Shown here: piece after piece, positions 6,717 to 15,900 of the stretch | Layout: each line of letters starts with the position of its first letter | Position numbering within the stretch: position 1 is the stretch's first letter | Position numbers and translations under genes: made by a program | Assembly (NCBI GenBank): GCA_964642165.1 | Contig: CAZXOC010000053.1 | Span: 1 to 31,260 of the forward strand | DNA from: CAYRVX01 sp964642165 | GTDB lineage: Bacteria; Planctomycetota; Phycisphaerae; SM23-33 | Length of the DNA stretch: 31,260 bases | Direction: 5' to 3' | Notes under the pieces: model-generated | What the model was told of the DNA's origin: nothing | The model's input: only the letters and a program-made list of their open reading frames with translations | Database searches by the model: none

Positions 6717-8186
6717 TCAGCGGAAGCGCAGGGCGTACAGGTCCGCGTCGAGCAGCTCGAATCGCAGCCGCACGGGCTCACCCGCGAGCTTCGACACGTC
6801 GCTGCCCGACTTCCACCGCACGACGTGCTCGATGCGGTCGCCGACGAAGCGCGGGCAGTCCGCCAGGGCGAAGCCGTCGATCGGCTTGCCCGCCGCGTCC
6901 TGAATCTCCACCCGGACGCCACCCGAGACGCCCGTGGCGAAGTTGATCTCGAGTTCCCGGCCGGTGAACTTCAGCGGTCGCGTGACCATCTGCCCGCCGG
7001 AGAAGCTGCCGGGGCGGCGCCCCCGGATGCCGGCGTGGACCGACACGAACCCGTCCAGGCGCAGCGAGTAGCGCGCCACGTGGGAGGTCGGCTGGGCGTA
7101 GTGCGACAGGCGGTAGAGGAACATCCGCCGGTCCGTTGCCTGGACGAGCCCCAGGGCGGGCGTGTTGTCGCGGCAGATCCAGTCCCGCGGGCTCGGGCCC
7201 GGGCGGAGGAAGGCGGACAGGAACGTCCGGTCGAACCGCGCGCCGCCGCGCGAGGTCATCAGGATCGCGTCGCTGGAGGAGATGCGATACGCCCGGTCCG
7301 GCACGAGGCGGGCGGCCTGGTCGGGCGGCAGGGCCACCTTGCCCGGGAAGAACCGCTTGGCCAGGGCGACGTAGAGGTGCGGCGCGCGGAAGTACGGCTG
7401 CGTGCCGTTGGTGTAGAGATGCTCCGGCGGGGAGTCGACGAACGTCATCTCGGCCGGTTCGGACCAGCGCAGGAAGTCCTCGCTCGTCGCGCGGGAGATC
7501 CATCGCCAGTTGGTCCGGCCGACGCGCTTCCACGTGCGGAAGTAGCAGACGTAGCGCTTCTCGGCCGGCGACCAGAACGCCACGTTCTGCGAGTCGAAGG
7601 CGAAGGCCTTGCTGGTCAGCACGGGCCCGTCCTGCATCTTCCGCCAGCGCAGGCCGTCGGCCGAGGCGAAGGCGAACAGGCCGCTCTTGTGAATGCCGGC
7701 GATGGCCTTGTATCGCCGGGCCTTCGGCACGCCCGGCCGCGTGTCGATCAGCGGCGAGAAGTTGTGCCCGAAGGGGGGCTCGCCGGCGAGGATCACGTTG
7801 CTCTTTCGCGTGCCGGCGACCTCGAAGAGCCCCAGCTCGGGTCGGGTCCACGTGATGCCGTCGGCGCTCTCGGCGGCGCACGTCACCTCGGCGGGCGAGC
7901 CGTCCCGCCCGGAGCGCGGGCGGCCGCGGTAGTACATCCGCCACGTCGGCCCGTCCTTCAGCACGGTGACGTAGGCCGAGAACGGGCCCTCCCACGGCCG
8001 GTCGAACGTCAGCGCGATGCCCTCCCGCCGGGGGTGGTGCAGGCGCAGCGAGGCGTTGTCGAGGCGGTCGATCAGCTCGCGATCGACGAACAGCTCGCGG
8101 CGCGAGCCGATGTCGATGACCCCGTCATGCGCGGCGCCGCCGAGGGATGCGGACAGAACCAGCAGAAACCCGACTGGAGTTGTCAT
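6717..8186 (-). CDS. Secreted propeller protein, glycosidase-like (GH32/GH43-like fold)
   Basis: The protein has 489 residues. Residues 1-19 form a Sec signal (MTTPVGFLLVLSASLGGAA). The mature start IDIGSRRELFVDRELID, followed by WRMYYRGRP, GRDGSPAEVTCAAESADGITW and further SADGLRW-type repeats, is the pattern of planctomycete secreted five-bladed propeller proteins related to GH32/GH43 folds. The C-terminal 100 residues (LKFTGRELEINFATGVSGGVRVEIQDAAGKPIDGF) look like a beta-sandwich domain. I cannot assign catalytic acids, so it may bind or cleave a glycan. ATG 8186 has GCGAGGA about 10 nt upstream. It lies 88 bp downstream of the PQQ fusion gene on the same strand and could be co-transcribed with it; a 12-bp GC palindrome (8255-8266) sits between them. 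Confidence 0.65.
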   Translation of the reverse strand: MTTPVGFLLVLSASLGGAAHDGVIDIGSRRELFVDRELIDRLDNASLRLHHPRREGIALTFDRPWEGPFSAYVTVLKDGPTWRMYYRGRPRSGRDGSPAEVTCAAESADGITWTRPELGLFEVAGTRKSNVILAGEPPFGHNFSPLIDTRPGVPKARRYKAIAGIHKSGLFAFASADGLRWRKMQDGPVLTSKAFAFDSQNVAFWSPAEKRYVCYFRTWKRVGRTNWRWISRATSEDFLRWSEPAEMTFVDSPPEHLYTNGTQPYFRAPHLYVALAKRFFPGKVALPPDQAARLVPDRAYRISSSDAILMTSRGGARFDRTFLSAFLRPGPSPRDWICRDNTPALGLVQATDRRMFLYRLSHYAQPTSHVARYSLRLDGFVSVHAGIRGRRPGSFSGGQMVTRPLKFTGRELEINFATGVSGGVRVEIQDAAGKPIDGFALADCPRFVGDRIEHVVRWKSGSDVSKLAGEPVRLRFELLDADLYALRFR

Positions 8187-8274
8187 GGGCGCGGTCCTCG
8201 CTCCGGCGGATGGTGCGCATCTGCGGACGGATCCGGTACGCTTCGGCGAGCCCTGCCCGCGCGGGCCGCCGCCG

Positions 8275-11200
8275 TCAGCCGCCCACCGGCGCGCCGAAGC
8301 AGACGACCTCGCCGTTCTGGCAGGCGACGATGGTCTGTCCGCGGCGGTCGACGGCCAGCCCGCCCGGCAGGGGGCGCGACGGCAGGGGGTGTCGCCAGAT
8401 GACCTTGCCGTCCTTCTCGCCGAGGGCGACCACCGCCCAGCGGGGCTTCGTTTCGGCGACGCTCTGCGTTCGGCAGACGGCGACGGCGGCGTTGGACGCC
8501 AGGGCCAGCGAGAGCACGTTGCCCGCGCCGAGGTCCTCGGCGGTCCAGCGCCGCTCGTCCTTCTTGAGGCGCGCGATGGCCCAGGGGCGAACCCGCCGCC
8601 GGCGGCGCGGGTCGGCGGGCGGCGGCGGATCGCCGCGTCCCAGGGCCTCGACCATCTTGTCGCGGTCGCAGCAGATCAGCTTCCCCTGCGGGCCGTGGAC
8701 GTAGACGAACGTCCGGGTGTTCCAGGCCGGGGGAATCCGCCCGGACAGGAGCCGCGTCCGCGCCTTGGGGCCCTGGACGTCGAAGGTGGCGGGGCTGACG
8801 ACCTTCTCGACGGCCGAGTACAGCAGGCGCCCGCCGAAGAGCACGTAGCGGTCGGCGAAGACGCACACGTCCTGCCCGCGGTTGGTCCGCGGCAGGCCGT
8901 TCTGCGGGGCCGCGGAGAGGCACTTGCCGGTCTGCCGGTCGTACGCGCCGGGGCAGATCAGGTTGCCCCCGGCCATCAGCAGCCGCTCGCGGGCGATCGT
9001 CAACGTACCCTGGGCGCTGACGCCCTTGCGCAGCTCGGCGTTGAGGTGCCCGGAGGAGTGGTTCTGCCATTGGATGCGCCCGGTCTCGGCATCGAGGGCG
9101 TAGACGTAGGTGCCGTCGGTGTCGATCACGCCGGCGGCGAAGTACGCCACGCCGTTGTCTACCAGGACGCCGGTATTGACCGGCCAGGTGGAGCCCAGCG
9201 CGCCGTAGAGCATGATGCGCCGCTCGACGGGTGCGGCGCGGAAGCGCCAGAGCATCCGCCCGGTCGCCGCCTCCAGGGCGTAGACGTGCCCGTCGCCGGA
9301 GCCGACGTAGGCCCGCCCGTTCCAGACCGTCGGAGGCATCAGGATGGCCCCGGCGGTGCGGAAGGCCCATCGCCGCTTGCCCGTGGCCGCGTCGATCGCG
9401 CGGACCTTCCCGTCCTGCCCGGCCAGGAAGATCAGTCCGGCCGCTGCCGTTGGTGCGGTCGGCGTGTTGGCGGCGGGGGGGCGGAAGCGCCAGCGCTGCA
9501 CGGCCTTATCGGGCACGGCCGCCGAGGACGCCCCGGCGCGGTGGCTGTCGGCTCGGTACGTGGGCCAGTCCTTCTCGCCGACCTCGAGGGGACGGCGCCT
9601 GGAGACGCCCTTGGCGACGCGCAGGTGCTCGGGCTCCTTCGCGACGTGGTCGAAGCGGAAGTCCCCCGCCGAGCAGAAGGCCAGCGTGCCCATGAGCGAG
9701 AGGTTGCAGTCGCACAGCCACGGCCCGAGGTACAGCAGCCCGTTGGCCGGGATGGCCCCGTCGTTGCAGCCGGCGCGGACCGCGCCGTTGACGAGCACCT
9801 TCCCCGAGGGGCGGTCGTAGCGCAGCAGCCCCTCGCCGCGGACGAAGAAGGAGTCGGTCGTGGCCGTCAGGCGGACGCAGCTGCGCTTGGCGAAGCCGAG
9901 GTTCTTGAGGACCTTGCCCGTGGGAGGGTCGAGCACAACGTGCCTGCCGCCCGGGCCGATGCCGAGAACCACCTTGCCGTCCACGTAGATCGGGTTGGGG
10001 TTGTTCGTCACCTTCCGCTTGTGCCACATCAGCTTGCCGTCGGCGGGCGAGACGACAACGAGGTTCATCCGCGTCTGCGCCTCGAAGAGCAGCGCCTTGG
10101 GCGTGTAGAAGGCAAAGCACGACGACTTGAACCCCGGCGTGGAAGTCAGCCCCTTGCCGGGCTGCTCGATGAGCTTCAGCGTGTTGGGGTCGCGGTTGGC
10201 CCAGCGCAGCGAGCCGTTGTCGGCGTCCAGGCAGCCGATGTGCGAGTCGGGGCAGTAGAAGTACAGCCCGTCGCCGCCGATCGCCATCGCGCGCGAGTCC
10301 ACGTCCTTCTCCTCGCGCCACGTCCAGGCGACGCGCCTGGCCTTCATGTCGTAGGCCGTAAGGGTCCGCCCGAAGCCCCACGGGACCCGCTTCGTGTAGT
10401 AGCCCTTGCTCAGGTCCCGCCAGGACCAGTGCGTGTGCTGGCGGGTCCGCCGCGTTATCTCGACGGCCGAGCCCTTGCCGCTCAGCACGTAGAGCTTCCC
10501 GTCCCGCAGCGCCATCCACTCCCACTGCTCCTTCAGCTTCGGGATGCGGATCTCGCCGGTCTCGCGGCCGGTCTCCGGGTCGAGGACCAGGCAGCGGGCG
10601 CCGTCGATCAGGTAGAAGGCGTCGTCCGTCGCGATGAAGGCGGAGCGGTGCACCATGTACCCGTCGGGAAGCTTGCGCCGCCAGAGGACCTCGCCGTTGA
10701 AGCCGTTGCGGGCGAGGAGCATGTTGAGCGTGACCCACTCGCGGCGGTGGTGGGCGATGTGCCCCGTGGCCGTGAACACGCGCCCGCCGGCGGCTACCGT
10801 CGTCACGGGCATGGCCACGTAGTACGGCAGGCCGTACCACTGCGTCATGTACGGCGCCTTGATGAGCCGGTCCGTCGAGACGGTGTTGTTGTCCGGCCCG
10901 TGGTTCCAGTGCGACCAGTCGTCCATGCCGGGCGGGGCGGGCTTGGCGATCTCGGCCCACGTGCCGCGGAGGTCGTCCGAGATGCGGCACGCCACGCCGG
11001 CCGGCGGCTTGAGGCCGTCGCGAAGCTGCGCGGCGGTGAGCTTGCCGCCCATGCCGCCCTTCGGTCGGCCGAGGATCGCCCTGCCGCCGGGGCGCAGCAC
11101 GCGCAGGACCTCCCGGATCGAGACGTCCTTCAGCGACCGCCCCGTCAGGCGCGCCGCGACGACCACGTCGATCGTGTTGTCTGCGTAGGGCAGCTTGCCC

Positions 11201-11529
11201 GGGGGGCCGGTCTCGACGACGACCCGCCGGCACCACAGGCCGTCCCGGTCGACCGTCTGCTGCGCAGCCGCGACGGCCTCGGCGCGGGGGTCCAGCGCGT
11301 GGACGCGCAGGCCGCTCGCGCGGACGATCTCCAGGGGCAGGCGCCCGTCGTCCACGCCCAGCACGCAGCAGACGCCGCGGCGGATGCCGGCCCGCTGGAC
11401 GAGCTGCCTGGCGAGTGCGGCGGGGGAGGCGTGGTCGGAAGCGGCCGGGCCGGCGGCCCACAGCGTGCCCCCTGCAACGACCAGAATCAGCACGGCCGGA
11501 ACGTACGCACGGAGAGACCTGGCATTCAT
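8275..11529 (-). CDS. Secreted methyltransferase-like domain fused to a PQQ-type beta-propeller
   Basis: This 1084-residue protein starts with a Sec signal (residues 1-26, AYVPAVLILVVAGGTLWAAG). Residues about 35-155 resemble a class I SAM methyltransferase (GIRRGVCCVLGVDDGRLPL, RVHALDP, IREVLRVLRPGGRAILG). Motif I, normally a glycine-rich GxGxG, reads GVDDGRL, so SAM binding is doubtful. The remainder carries PQQ-like propeller blades, for example KVRAIDAATGKRRWAFRTAG and GHVYALEAATGRMLWRFRA, in two sets joined near WPTYRADSHRAGAS. ATG 11529 is chosen because AAGGAG lies 8 nt upstream and the signal follows at once. A weak minus-strand promoter (TTGCAC, 17 bp, CATGAT near 11590) may serve it. 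Function is unknown. The family probably lacks bound PQQ and acts as an extracellular scaffold or binding protein. Confidence 0.8.
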   Translation of the reverse strand: MNARSLRAYVPAVLILVVAGGTLWAAGPAASDHASPAALARQLVQRAGIRRGVCCVLGVDDGRLPLEIVRASGLRVHALDPRAEAVAAAQQTVDRDGLWCRRVVVETGPPGKLPYADNTIDVVVAARLTGRSLKDVSIREVLRVLRPGGRAILGRPKGGMGGKLTAAQLRDGLKPPAGVACRISDDLRGTWAEIAKPAPPGMDDWSHWNHGPDNNTVSTDRLIKAPYMTQWYGLPYYVAMPVTTVAAGGRVFTATGHIAHHRREWVTLNMLLARNGFNGEVLWRRKLPDGYMVHRSAFIATDDAFYLIDGARCLVLDPETGRETGEIRIPKLKEQWEWMALRDGKLYVLSGKGSAVEITRRTRQHTHWSWRDLSKGYYTKRVPWGFGRTLTAYDMKARRVAWTWREEKDVDSRAMAIGGDGLYFYCPDSHIGCLDADNGSLRWANRDPNTLKLIEQPGKGLTSTPGFKSSCFAFYTPKALLFEAQTRMNLVVVSPADGKLMWHKRKVTNNPNPIYVDGKVVLGIGPGGRHVVLDPPTGKVLKNLGFAKRSCVRLTATTDSFFVRGEGLLRYDRPSGKVLVNGAVRAGCNDGAIPANGLLYLGPWLCDCNLSLMGTLAFCSAGDFRFDHVAKEPEHLRVAKGVSRRRPLEVGEKDWPTYRADSHRAGASSAAVPDKAVQRWRFRPPAANTPTAPTAAAGLIFLAGQDGKVRAIDAATGKRRWAFRTAGAILMPPTVWNGRAYVGSGDGHVYALEAATGRMLWRFRAAPVERRIMLYGALGSTWPVNTGVLVDNGVAYFAAGVIDTDGTYVYALDAETGRIQWQNHSSGHLNAELRKGVSAQGTLTIARERLLMAGGNLICPGAYDRQTGKCLSAAPQNGLPRTNRGQDVCVFADRYVLFGGRLLYSAVEKVVSPATFDVQGPKARTRLLSGRIPPAWNTRTFVYVHGPQGKLICCDRDKMVEALGRGDPPPPADPRRRRRVRPWAIARLKKDERRWTAEDLGAGNVLSLALASNAAVAVCRTQSVAETKPRWAVVALGEKDGKVIWRHPLPSRPLPGGLAVDRRGQTIVACQNGEVVCFGAPVGG

Positions 11530-11790
11530 CGTGCGAACTCCTTGTCGAGACGTGCCGTCCCTTGTCTTCGACGACGACCAATGCGTCATCATGTCCGCCG
11601 GCGGGCCGCGGTGCAAGGCTGCGTTCCTCGGCGGCCCGACGCGCCTCCAGAGCGGCGGGCAGGGCGGCCTTGACCCGGCGGCCGCAATGCGCATCCTGAG
11701 ACCCCTGCGGATCGCCGGCCTGGGCCGCCTCCGGAAGCGCGACCCGGGCGGCCATCCCCGGGCCAGGGGCTATCCACGGAAGCTGGACGA

Positions 11791-12924
11791 ATGAAGTATC
11801 GCAGACTCGGCAGGACGAACGTGGAGGTTTCGGCCCTGGGCTTCGGCGCGATGCGCCTTCCGGTCGTCGCGGAGTCGGGGGCCGTGGACGAGCCCGCGGC
11901 CGTCGAGATGATCCGCTGCGCGATCGACCACGGCGTGAACTACGTGGACACCGCGTATCCCTACCACGACGGGGCCAGCGAGGTGGTCGTCGGGAAGGCC
12001 CTGCGGGACGGCTACCGGCGGAAGGTCCACCTGGCCACCAAGCTGCCCACCTGGGACGTGAAGAAGGTCGAGGACTGCGACCGCCTGCTCGACGAGCAGC
12101 TCCGGCGCCTCCAGAGCGACCGGGTCGAGTTCTACCTTCTCCACTGCCTCAACAAGCAGCGCTGGCCCGAGATGCGCGACCTGGGCGTGCTGGAGTGGGC
12201 CGCCCGCGCCAAGGCGGACGGCCGCATCGGCGAGGTGGGCTTCTCCTTCCACGACACCTTCGACGCGTTCCGGGAGATCGTGGACGGCTACGACTGGCCG
12301 CTGTGCCAGATCCAGTACAACCTCGTCAACGAGGACGTCCAGGCCGGCACCGAGGGGCTCGAGTACGCCGCGGCGAAGGGGCTGGCCGTCGTCATCATGG
12401 AACCGCTCTTCGGGGGCACGCTCGCCAACCCGCCGGCGGAGATCCGGGCGATCTGGGACGCCGCCGGCCGCGACCCCGTCGACGCGGCCCTGCAGTGGCT
12501 CTGGAACAAGCCGAAGGTCTCGCTGGTCTTGAGCGGCATGACGACGTTGGAGCACGTCCGGCGCAACGTCGCCAGCGCCGCCCGCTCCGGCGTCGCTGCG
12601 CTCGCCAGGGACGATCTCGACCTGATCGCCCGCGTGCAGGCGAAGTACGGGGAGCTCTCCCCGATCCCCTGCACGAAGTGTGGCTACTGCATGCCGTGCC
12701 CCAACGGGGTGGACATCCCGGGGAACTTCGAGCTCTACAACAACGCCGTCGTCTTCCGGGGCAGCAGCGAGACGCTCAGCCGCAACCTCTACCGCATGAT
12801 GCCCGCCGGCGAGCGCGCGGCGGCGTGCGAGCAGTGCGGCGCTTGCGAGGACAAGTGCCCGCAGGGCATCGCCATCGCCGAGGAGCTGCGGCGCGTCGAG
12901 AAGGAGTTCGGCGAGTCGGGGTGA
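11791..12924 (+). CDS. Aldo/keto reductase with C-terminal double [4Fe-4S] region
   Basis: The protein has 377 residues. Residues 1-270 are an aldo/keto reductase TIM barrel with the catalytic tetrad D53, Y58, K84 and H118 (YVDTAYPYHDG, LATKLPTW, YLLHCLN). The C-terminus carries two cysteine clusters, CTKCGYCMPCPNG (from about residue 294) and CEQCGACEDKCPQG (from about 347), which suit two [4Fe-4S] clusters. It would reduce or oxidise a carbonyl in the cytoplasm and could pass electrons to or from a ferredoxin-type partner; no signal peptide is present. ATG 11791 follows GGAAG at 11777. The gene is divergent from the PQQ fusion (261-bp gap) and converges tightly (12 bp) on the GH20-like gene. 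The substrate is not known. Confidence 0.9.
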   Translation: MKYRRLGRTNVEVSALGFGAMRLPVVAESGAVDEPAAVEMIRCAIDHGVNYVDTAYPYHDGASEVVVGKALRDGYRRKVHLATKLPTWDVKKVEDCDRLLDEQLRRLQSDRVEFYLLHCLNKQRWPEMRDLGVLEWAARAKADGRIGEVGFSFHDTFDAFREIVDGYDWPLCQIQYNLVNEDVQAGTEGLEYAAAKGLAVVIMEPLFGGTLANPPAEIRAIWDAAGRDPVDAALQWLWNKPKVSLVLSGMTTLEHVRRNVASAARSGVAALARDDLDLIARVQAKYGELSPIPCTKCGYCMPCPNGVDIPGNFELYNNAVVFRGSSETLSRNLYRMMPAGERAAACEQCGACEDKCPQGIAIAEELRRVEKEFGESG

Positions 12925-12936
12925 CGGCCCCGGCGC

Positions 12937-15900
12937 TCACTGCGCGGGACCGGGCGAGGCGCGCAGGTGCTTCGGCACGGCGGCTTCGAGCGTGCCGTCG
13001 AAGTGGAACAGGGCAAGGGTTTGGGCGTCCGGCCGGCAGCGCTTCGGCGGCGAGAAGGCGCCCTCGTACCGTCGCGCGCCGCTGATCCGCAGTTCGTCGA
13101 TGGCCGCCCGCGCCGGCGCGTAGCCCGTGTTCATCGAGCCGACCTGGACCGGCAGCCCGCGCGGCTGCATCTTCAGCGGCCGGTCGTTCGGGCTGCGGGC
13201 GTTGCCCCGGCAGGCGTCGGAGGCGAGCCGGCCGTCGAGGTAGATCGCCATCGCCGTGCGGCCGCCGTCGTCGAGCTTCCACTGGAGGGCCACGTGATGC
13301 CACTGCCCCCTGCGCCAATGGCGGATGCCCGCCTGGACCGTTCGCGGCTCGTAGTGGCGGTTCGACAGCGTGCAGAGCAGATGCCCCCCGCGGTGGTGGG
13401 CGATGGTCAGGGAGCTGTGGTTGCTCAGGTAGGGGTGGTCCGGCCGGATCGGCCCCATGTGGAAGAACGTGTGCGCCAGGGAGCCCCCCGGTCCCGGCGG
13501 ACGGGGCGCGACGTGCCAGTCCGGCCGGAGCCAGAACTCGATCGTGCCTTCGGGCAGCGAGAGGGTGCTCGGCTCGCCGGACGGGAAGAAGGCGGGCCAC
13601 GCCAGCGCGCCCCGCGCGTGGGCGTCGACGCCCTCGGCGTAGAGCTGCTCGGGCGGCACGGCCGGGCGCCGCGGGCTGCCGAAGCGGCGGACGAACCGCC
13701 ACTGTCCCTCCCGCGCGGTGACCTCGAACGTACACACCACGCCGGGCAGCTCCTCGCCGAACAGGTGGAAGAACGGCCGCTCCGGCCGCCAGATCAGCCG
13801 CATCCATTGGGCGAGGCCGAGGTCCTTCCCGCCGAGGGGCTTGGCGCCGTCGGTGAAGCGTACGGCCACGCGGACGTCGTGCAGGTAGCGGTCGGTCTCG
13901 ATGCGCAGGTCGCCCTCGATGCGCGTGCCCGAGCCGTCGCCCGTGGTGACGTGGCGCAGGCTCATCGGCTGCAGGACCAGCCCCAGGCGCGGTGCGGCCG
14001 CGCCCTCGCCGCGCCGGGCGAACCGGAGCGTCGCGAACTTCTCCGGCGTCCGGAAGCCGCTGCCGTCGAGGAAGACGATGGCGTTCTGCTCGGCTTGGCC
14101 CTTGGGACGCGTGTGGACGATGTTGCGGCACAGCAGCGCCCGGCAGGAGCCGCCCAGCCTCGGCGCGGCGCCCAGGTCGGCGGCGGGGATGGCCATCTCG
14201 ACGATCCAGCGATCCGCGCCGCGCGCCGCGGCGGCCTGGGCCGTGCCGTTCCATCTGCGGGTGTACTGCACCTGCCCGTCGGGCAGGCGCGTGGCCCTGG
14301 CGTCGAAGATGCAGCCGGCGGAGTCCACGATCCAGTGGGTGAACTGGCTGCCCTTGCCCCGCGGGGCGAGGAGCACCTCGACGCTGTCGCAGAGGGCGTG
14401 CTCGTCGCGGCCGGCGAAGCGCCCCTCGATGGCGGCCGGGGCCGGGTCGCGGCATTCGAAGGCGACGTAGACGTTCTTCGCGTCGTACAGCAGTCGGGCC
14501 CGCGTCTCGAGCGACTCGATCCGCAGCACGCGATGGTCCACGAAGTGTTCGACGGGCGGGGCGGATCGCCAGGCCGGCTCGTCCAGCCTGCCGTCGATGC
14601 GGATCTCGCCGCCGGCGGGGGCCGCGAAGACCTCGCGCCGTCGGCACGTCTGCTCGAACCAGTGCGGGATCGTGTGGGCGGCGATCCGCTCGGCGCGGTG
14701 GTCCCAGAGGTCGTCGGCCTCCTTCCGCAGCGCCGCGACGTCCAGGTGGTGCAGCATGCCGAACTCCGACGTCTTGCGGATGTAGCTGCGGAACAGCTTG
14801 TCCTGCGGGACGCGCTTCCGGGCGGCCTGCCACGTCGGCTCGGCGGCGGCAAGGTGGCTCCGGGCGGCGGTCAGGTGCTTCTCCGCCGCGGGCCGGTCGC
14901 CCTTTCGGATGGCGGCGCGGGCGGCCATCATGTGCCCGCGATGCGCCGCGAGGATCGGTGCCGCCTGGGCCGTCTGGTAGAGGTTCAGGAAGTAGCCGTA
15001 CTCCTCGCCCGTGAGCACCGGCGTGCGACGCTGGAGCAGTCGGAGCTTCTCGAGCGACGCCGCGGCGCGGGAGGCGGCGTCGGCCTGGGCGAACATCGTC
15101 GCCGCGGGGTCCGGGATCGGCGTCTGCTTGAGCACCTCGTCGGGCCTGGCGATGTACAGGTAGCTGATGTTCTCGGCGAAGAAGGGGGCGACGAGCGGCC
15201 CCGCGCGGTTGCCGAAGAGCCACCGGCAGGCCCGCAGGGCGAACGTCCGCCGCTGCGGCGGGGGCGCCAGCGCCGTGCCGATCTCCCGCCAGCGCCTCGT
15301 GTCGAACATCCGCGAGCCCGCCCGGCGGGTGTTCCAGGAGCACTCGGCCCCGAGCAGCAGCGTCGGCTCGGACCACATCTTGTAGCTCGGGCTGTGCAGG
15401 ATGTCGTCGCGCGACGGGTCGTGGAAGGTCCGCGTCCACAGCGGCGTGGTGGTGAACAGCGGCCGCCAGCCCTTCCAGAACGCGTACTCGTAATAGAGCT
15501 GGAAGCGCCGCTTGCCCCAGGCGGCGCGGGCGAGGTCGAAGTGCCCCCGGTCGCTCTCGCGGATGCAGACGAAGACGTCCCTCGGGAGCATCCCGTCCAG
15601 GCGGCGGATGAACGTCGTGAGCCCGGCGGCGGTGCGCTCGGCGAGGTCGCGGGCGGCCCGGCCGGAGCCCATCTGCCTCGCCGCCTGCTCCTGGACGTAG
15701 TTCGGGTCGAGGTACCGCCCCGTGTACGGGTAGATGACGGCCACGAACTTCAGGTCCGGGATGCGCCGCTTGATCTCGCGGTAGTAGACGTCGTAGACGG
15801 CGGCGTCGGCCTTCGCGCGGTCGTCGCCGTAGGTCTTGCGGCAGAGCGGGCAGCGGTCGTTCCACAGCTCGGGGTTCTGCCAGCCCCCGCCGTCGGTGGC

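Noticed and set aside
8017..11673. 1218-codon plus-strand ORF opposite the PQQ fusion
   Set aside because: Composition is Arg/Gly/Val-rich without any domain, while the minus strand gives recognisable PQQ blades and a strong ribosome binding site.
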